This document shows positions 58,733 to 64,000 of a stretch of DNA of 64,000 nt, in pieces. Position 1 is the stretch's first letter. The number at the start of each line of letters is the position of its first letter. A program made the position numbers and the translations under genes. Origin of the DNA: Heterohyrax brucei (lineage: Eukaryota; Chordata; Mammalia; Hyracoidea; Procaviidae); contig CM053143.1 of the NCBI GenBank assembly GCA_028571685.1, forward strand, positions 156,606,329 to 156,670,328, written 5' to 3'. The notes under the pieces were generated by a model. It was not told the DNA's origin. It worked only from the letters and a program-made list of their open reading frames with translations, and did not search any database.

Positions 58733-59273
58733 TGTCTTAGTCATCCGGTTCTGCTCTAACAGAAATGCCACGAGCGGATCAATTGATAAAGAAAAGTTTA
58801 TTCTTACACAGTCCAGTAGGCTACAAGTCCTAACTGAGGACATCTACTGCAAGGGAAGGCTTTCCCTGTTTGTCAGCTCTGGAGGAAGGTCCTTGTGTTA
58901 CATCAGTCTTTCTTTGGTCTGAGAGCATCCTGGTACAGGTACCTCAGTTTTGAAGGGTGTCCTCTGCTCCTGTGGCTGCTTTCTGGATGGAAGGAGGTTC
59001 CTAACTCTGTTTGCTTCCCTTTCCTTTTATCTCTTGTGAGATGAAAGCATAAAAGGTGGTGCAAGCCACGCTCCAGGGAAACTCCCTCAGTAACAGTGTT
59101 TCATTCCCACCCTAATCCTCTTTTAATAGAATCCACTCTGCTAACCATAAGCAGAGACCAGGATTTACAGCTTAGGAAAATCATAAAATGGGGGACAACC
59201 ACCCAGTACTGGAAATCATGGCCCAGCCAAGTTGCTATGCATATTTTTGGGGGACACAATTCAATCCATGACA
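58733..59273 (-). mobile_element. MaLR-type solo LTR
   Basis: Fossil LTR in reverse orientation, tgtcttagtcatccggttc to attcaatccatgaca, 541 bp. The flanks gcgtg and gcaca match only weakly. Confidence 0.9.
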
Positions 59274-59452
59274 GCACATATAGAGTCAATGTTCAGAATA
59301 AACCTTATGTTCCAGTTTCAGAGAGGTTTCATTATTTTTAACAGTTGTGACTGATATTTGCTAAACCACATAGAACTGGAATAAAGCAAAGAACTAATCC
59401 AATAAGCCGCATCAGGGCTGCTCTGGCATGGCAGCAGTTTTCAGCCAGTTGA

Positions 59453-60297
59453 TGTTATTGTTAGCTGCTGTGGAGTCAGTCCCCAGCTCTTGACAACCCC
59501 ATGCACAATGGAACTAAATGTCTGGTCTTGCACTGTCCCTGTAATTAGTTGTAACTGGACCACTGTGAACCACAGAGGTTTTACTGAATGATTTTCAGAA
59601 GTAGAATGCCAGGTCTTTTTTCTTATTTACTTTTAGTCTGGAAACTCTGCCAAGACTTGTTCTGCATCATAGCAACAGAGAATCCTCTGACAGATGAGCG
59701 GTGGCTTGACAGGAGGTGCACTGAGTGCTGGCTGGTGTCCTGTCATCTTGAGCTGCACTAACAGAAATACCACGAGTTTATTTTCACAGAGTCCAGTTGG
59801 CTGGAAGTCTGAATTCAGGTGCCCGCTCCAAGGAACATCCTCTATGTTGGCTTGGGAGAAAGGTCTTTGTGTGGCATCAGTTTCTGGTCTGAGAGCATCT
59901 GGTACAGGAACCTCAAGTCGGAAGGCTGTGCTCTCTCCTCCCACTGCTGCCTTCTTGATGGTATGAGGTCCTCTAACTCTCTGTTCACTTCCCTTTCCTT
60001 TTATCTCTTGTAGCATAAAAGATGAGACACATTCCAGGGAAACTCCATTAGTTAGTATGTTACAGTCCCACCCCAATCCTCTTTTAACTTAATCCTGTGC
60101 ATTAACCATAAGGAGATATTAAAATTTACACCACAGGAAAATCACAAAACGGGCGACTATCACACAATATTGGGAGTCATGGCCCAGCCAAATTGCTACA
60201 CACAGTTTTTGGAAGACACAGCTGAATCCATGGCAGCTGGGAATCAAACCTAACCCACAGGGAAGGTGAAAATTCTACCATTAAACCATCAATACCC
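59453..60297 (-). mobile_element. AfroSINE with tRNA-Gly-derived head, split by an LTR
   Basis: The minus-strand SINE is present as 59453-59735 (tail and body) and 60236-60297 (head). The head read on the minus strand, gtattgatggtttaatggta followed by gaattttcacc and ggtttgattcccagc, matches a tRNA-Gly (GCC type) gene including both the A and B promoter boxes. The body carries gttgttagctgctgtgg-type RTE tail sequence. The LTR at 59736-60235 interrupts it. Confidence 0.9.
59736..60235 (-). mobile_element. MaLR-type solo LTR inside a SINE
   Basis: Fossil LTR, 500 bp, reverse orientation, tgtcctgtcatcttgagct to gctgaatccatggca. Perfect 5-bp duplication gctgg (59731-59735 and 60236-60240). No internal region. 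The 147-codon minus-strand frame over it is not a host gene. Confidence 0.92.
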
Positions 60298-60372
60298 TCT
60301 TCATGTATCATAGTCCCTTTCCATGATTTTTTTTTTTTTAAATCCACCTTCATCCTTTTAAAAGTCACCTCC

Positions 60373-60900
60373 TGATTTCAGTTTGACTATGGAGAGCTGG
60401 AAATGGGCTAAGAGCTTCTGTCTTAGACTCCAGATGGAGCAGCGTGGCAGTTGTGGTTGAAAAGAGTAGATGGTGCAGTCTATCAGCCACATCAGAAACT
60501 GACGTATGGTCACCGTGACAGACTGAAGTGACCTTGTTATAGGAAATCAAGCGATACCCAGGGAGAGAAGAAGCTGCCATTTATTGAAGTAACAGTAGCG
60601 GGCCAGAGCTCCAACGACTGGCCCCGATGGGGAAGTGGAGCAGGCTTTTGTGGCCGAGGCAGGGTAGGGCACAGTTAGAGATGGTGTGTGAGACAGGTCA
60701 AGGAAAGGTGCAAGGCTGGGGGTCACGGGCAGAACTGGGCAGGATAAGATAAGGGGGCGGGGTTGTGGGCAGAACGGGGCAGGATAAGATAAAGGGAAAT
60801 TTCTTTTAGGGGGGTTTCCCTTCATAACATGAGGGGACTTCATTCTAAACACAGCTGACACCCTGGAAATACTTGTTGCAATGGCTAGGGACACCTTGGT
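60373..60900 (-). mobile_element. candidate GC-rich LTR of unknown family
   Basis: GC-rich block with an AATAAA signal on the minus strand (plus-strand gccatttattgaagtaac near 60577) and a 40-bp tandem duplication of an aggataagataa motif upstream of it in that orientation (60727-60800). This is the layout of an LTR with U3 repeats. Ends and family are not established, and no flanking duplication was found. Confidence 0.4.
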
Positions 60901-61456
60901 TTGGAGCTTTCTTGGATTGAGCCCTTTTAGTCAAGCCTTAGTAATTAAGAAAGAAACACTTAAATTTTGCAGTCACAGGCTAAAGAGGCAGGATATACAT
61001 TCCCTCAGACAGGTTCTGCTTTTTTACTTAGCAGATTTTTTTTGCACAGTACTATCCTGGAAGATGTCATTTATATGATAGTTTATTCAAACAGTGCTCT
61101 CTGGAATTATGCAGAATGCTATCTGCATGGATCTAGTCAATGACCTTGTCAAGTAGCAACATTTGGTTTTCAGCTTTCTGTGCAGCCATTCTTTATATGC
61201 AGGAGTTAATTTAATGCACCATGTATCTTATCTCTAATGTTCTTGGAAAACATCTGAAGTCAGTTGCTTAGATTTCTTAATTTACTATTGACAAATCTGT
61301 CTTCACAGCCATATCGAGTTGTTGCCAACCACAAATCACTTAAAAAGGAAAAAAAAAAAACCCTATGGACATATGCATTCCAAATTAAGTCTACATTTTG
61401 TCAGTGTTGCTATTACATGGAAAATTGTATTGTTCTTTCTATTTTCCATCTTTCAG

Positions 61457-61531
61457 TATCTTCTGATGGCTCTGAGACGCCGAAAATCCAAGTCTGCTGC
61501 TATCGAATCAGATCGGACTCATAAGGAATAG
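61457..61531 (+). CDS. candidate terminal coding exon, unidentified
   Basis: A good acceptor-like sequence (ttctattttccatctttcag, ending at 61456) is followed by 24 codons and a TAG stop. The residues are YLLMALRRRKSKSAAIESDR then THKE. The peptide is basic, then charged, like the cytoplasmic tail of a membrane protein, but I do not recognise the protein. No other exon of such a gene is visible in the window. The alternative is chance: acceptor-like pyrimidine tracts and 24-codon frames are common in AT-rich DNA. The reading frame assumes a phase-0 junction. Confidence 0.25.
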   Translation, partial: YLLMALRRRKSKSAAIESDRTHKE

Positions 61532-61732
61532 ATAAATGCCCTGTCTCTGGCTGGCTGATGAAAAGGAAGATAGCTGAGCCATGTATGTTTTCACGGTTTT
61601 ATAGGAGTACTCACAAACAGTTCATCAGGTCTGAAAGTTTACCAACAGGTCTGTATACATCGTCTGGAGGAAACTATACTGTCATCCAAATTGGAAACAC
61701 TGTTTTTCTTATTGTTAGTGAATGTAATTAAT

Positions 61733-61865
61733 TATATGTATACATATATATATACATCATACACATACACATACACATACACACATACATCTGGAAGTCA
61801 GTTCTATCCTGGCCCCTAGGGTCGCCATGAGTTGGATCCAACTTGACGGCAGTTGGCTTTTTTGC

Positions 61866-61913
<48 letters not shown>

Positions 61914-61960
61914 GTACATGTACATGAACATGTACACATACACATACACATACATATACA
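61733..61960. repeat. (CATATA)n/(CACATA)n microsatellite with a SINE tail inside
   Basis: Alternating catata and cacata units on both sides of a SINE tail at 61790-61862. The reading frames over it are low-complexity artefacts. Confidence 0.92.
61790..61862 (+). mobile_element. SINE tail fragment within the microsatellite
   Basis: cagttctatcctggccccta, gggtcgccatgagttggatc, caacttgacggcagttggc. Same tail variant as 29692 and 40786. Confidence 0.7.
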
Positions 61961-62585
61961 TATTATTTCAGTGTGGGTTCATAATTGTATGGGTGACAGG
62001 ATTTTCTTCTGCTGCAGCTTTATAGAAACTTGCTTAGGTTCTGAGTGAATGAAATTTTTGTTGTTGTTAGTTTGATCCTTGTGCCCATGTTTTTAGGTTA
62101 ATAGTATATTCCATGATCTTAATTTGATAGAGAAAGCTAGTGATCACAAGTTTACTTTTGGATTTTCTTTTGCCAGATCTTCCTTTGATTTAAAACAGAA
62201 GGATTTTGTATTTAACCCTCTGTCCCTGCTCCCCATCTCAACCCTTCTAATGTCCTTGTATTGTCTTACAGTGTTTAACCAGTTACTGCACGTGTTCATG
62301 ACACATCCTACCCAAAGAGTGACATGTTCCAGTGGCAGCTGGATGTTGTGTAGACCCTTGACCTTGTCAGGGTAGCCTCTGGATAATTGCTCTCTTGACT
62401 TTCTCTTTCTTTAACATTTGCTGTTTTCTCTCATTTAGGATTGTTTTGACCTTGCAAAAGTTGAATTTGCTTTGTTGAAGAAATAAATACATAAATCTGC
62501 CTAGGCTTTCAGCTGCTTTTATTTTTACCTTTTGATTCTGGCCATTAATGTTTTTCAAACCTCCTCAATGCCAAATGCCTTAAAA
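61961..62585. other. unique DNA
   Basis: Possible 3' UTR of the exon candidate if that is real; aagaaataaatacataaat near 62479-62497 contains AATAAA. No repeat recognised. Confidence 0.3.
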
Positions 62586-62690
62586 TATATATATATATGT
62601 ATACACACACACACACACACATATATAAAAAATAAACAAATGTAAACAAAACAAAAAATATATATGTATATATGCATGTACACATGTATA
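62586..62690. repeat. (TA)n/(CA)n microsatellite
   Basis: atatatatatatatgtat, then cacacacacacacacac, then atatatgtatatatgcat. Confidence 0.92.
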
Positions 62691-63262
62691 AAAAGTAAAC
62701 AAGCCATTCTTAAGCATCAAGTCCTATTTAATTATACTACGGCCTCATCATTCTCAGTCTTACCATTCTCGTATTCTAAAGCATTTACTAGACACTTCAG
62801 AATTTAGAGTGAAACTCATTTTCAACAACTTTATATTCTTGCTACACAATCTGGAAAATAATGGCATAACTTTAAAAGTGACAAAACTATATAATGAAAA
62901 CAAAAATGTCTTGCCATTTATTCTGGCAAGTTTCCCTGTGTCACGCAGCTACAAATGACATAGTTACGATGAACAATGGAATTCTCCTGTTGGGCATTCC
63001 TGTGGAAATGAAAGCAAACGTGCTTTCCACACTTCAGCGTTCCAGATGGTTGTGGCTGTTGTCATTAAAATGTTAGTAAAATCTCCCAGTAATGCATCTC
63101 ACATCAGCATGAATTCATAACAGGATGAACAACTGACAATTTTGACATCTACTTTCTTTAAAATTGTGACAACAGGACCTCTCATTTTACGTGAATGTTT
63201 GTAGATGTGACTTCTAGCTTTAAGGCAGAGTTTTTACTTATATCCCGTGTAATACATATTAG
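62691..63262. other. unique DNA
   Basis: No repeat or gene recognised. Confidence 0.4.
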
Positions 63263-63297
63263 AACCCAAACTCATTGCCTTCTAGTTGATTTCATCC
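63263..63297 (-). mobile_element. AfroSINE tail scrap
   Basis: aacccaaactcattgccttc, tagttgatttcatcc only. Confidence 0.5.
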
Positions 63298-63733
63298 TTC
63301 TGCAATTAAATTTATCTTTCTAGTTTTAAAAATTTGCAAAGCAAGTAAGATAAATAAGTAATATAGATGAAATCTCACCTTTTTCCTAATCTCTTACAAT
63401 ATTTAAATGAACAATATTTCTAAAATAATAAGTAAAAATGCTTTTCTTATAATGTCAGCCTTATAAACATCACTTTCCACCCTACCCTTAGTTCCACCAA
63501 AGGCATTTAGAACTTCAAGAAAATGTCAGCTCCTGTGTAGACCATTACTTAGCTTGGAATCTGTAAGCTCATCTTTTTGAGTCCCTAGACAAACAGTTCT
63601 TTGGAAAGTCATACTTTACTAAGAAAGAAATCTTCTAAATTCCAAGAATTTCTTTTAATGTATCAAGACCCTACCCTAGCTGGCTTGAATCAAAGTCTCT
63701 TACTGCATATAATCATCAAAACAAAATGAAAAG
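63298..63733. other. AT-rich unique DNA
   Basis: No repeat or gene recognised. Confidence 0.4.
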
Positions 63734-63892
63734 AAAACCAAATCCATTGCCTTAGAGTCAATTCCAACAAATAGTGACCCTGTAGGACAGAGTAGAACTG
63801 TCCTATAGAATCTCCAGGAAGTACGTGGTAGATTTAAACTACCAAGCTTTTAGTTAGCAACCAAAGCTCTTAACCACTAAGCCTTCAGGGTA
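63734..63892 (-). mobile_element. AfroSINE
   Basis: gaaaaccaaatccattgcct to aaccactaagccttcaggg. Confidence 0.92.
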
Positions 63893-64000
63893 CCTTAAGT
63901 AAAATCATAGGATCTTATTAAGTAGAATGATGGCAAGGACTGTTCTGATTTTTGTCTTTTGTTCCAATGCTCTATTGAGTTTAGCATTTGCCCTTCCCTG

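Noticed and set aside
59633-60076. 147-codon minus-strand frame as a gene
   Set aside because: It lies over a SINE and a solo LTR; no protein family resemblance.
60236-60297. A functional tRNA-Gly gene
   Set aside because: The acceptor stem and anticodon region are degraded and it continues into a SINE body; it is a SINE head.
61728-62048. Histidine- or tyrosine-repeat protein, or a CRISPR-like array
   Set aside because: It is a hexanucleotide microsatellite read in different frames; there are no spacers.

Overview
This window looks like a piece of a paenungulate (most likely elephant) nuclear genome. The main reason is the repeat content: very many tRNA-derived SINEs of the AfroSINE kind, an abundant RTE/BovB-type LINE that shares its 3' tail with those SINEs, and a high-copy MaLR-type LTR family. 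Ancient mammalian repeats (MIR, an hAT MITE, old L1, MLT1-like LTR) lie underneath. Base composition is AT-rich. I find no complete host protein gene, no rRNA or tRNA gene, no CRISPR array and no bacterial or plasmid-like architecture. Family names come from recalled consensus sequences, not from a database search.

Layout. 1-6 kb: unique DNA, a diverged duplicated segment of unknown family (812-1071 and 1572-1788), two MaLR-type solo LTRs with clear 5-bp target-site duplications, and a BovB copy whose two halves lie in permuted order. 6-14 kb: a third solo LTR, two BovB fragments, then a MaLR with part of its internal region and its 3' LTR, wedged between two overlapping BovB pieces. 14-19.5 kb: SINEs, AT-rich unique DNA and an old LTR-like block. 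19.5-26.7 kb: an old L1 ORF2 fossil, a long antisense BovB interrupted by a 5' L1 segment and a SINE, then an L1 3' end carrying another solo LTR. 26.7-30 kb: mostly unique. 30-35 kb: two sense BovB copies (one lacking its endonuclease region), a solo LTR and a tRNA-Gly-headed SINE. 36-43 kb: an afrotherian retroposon 3' end, a solo LTR, and an antisense BovB that carries an inverted copy of nearby unique DNA. 45-50 kb: two non-MaLR LTRs, one of them inside a nearly full-length nested BovB. 50-58 kb: SINEs, BovB fragments, MIRs and a long quiet stretch. 58-61 kb: two solo LTRs (one splitting a SINE) and a GC-rich LTR-like block. 61.4 kb: one weak candidate for a terminal coding exon.

How the parts relate. 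The BovB LINE (APE-type endonuclease plus reverse transcriptase) is the probable driver of both itself and the SINEs. The SINE 3' end closely matches the BovB 3' end, including a short self-complementary stem. Nesting gives a relative order in several places: BovB, then SINE or LTR; SINE, then LTR. Every BovB copy seen here is truncated or decayed. I found no previously undescribed biological system that I could defend. The best leads are structural: the 40.4/41.7 kb inverted duplication, the permuted BovB, the overlapping BovB pieces around the MaLR, the unidentified duplicated segment near the start, and the exon candidate at 61.46 kb.
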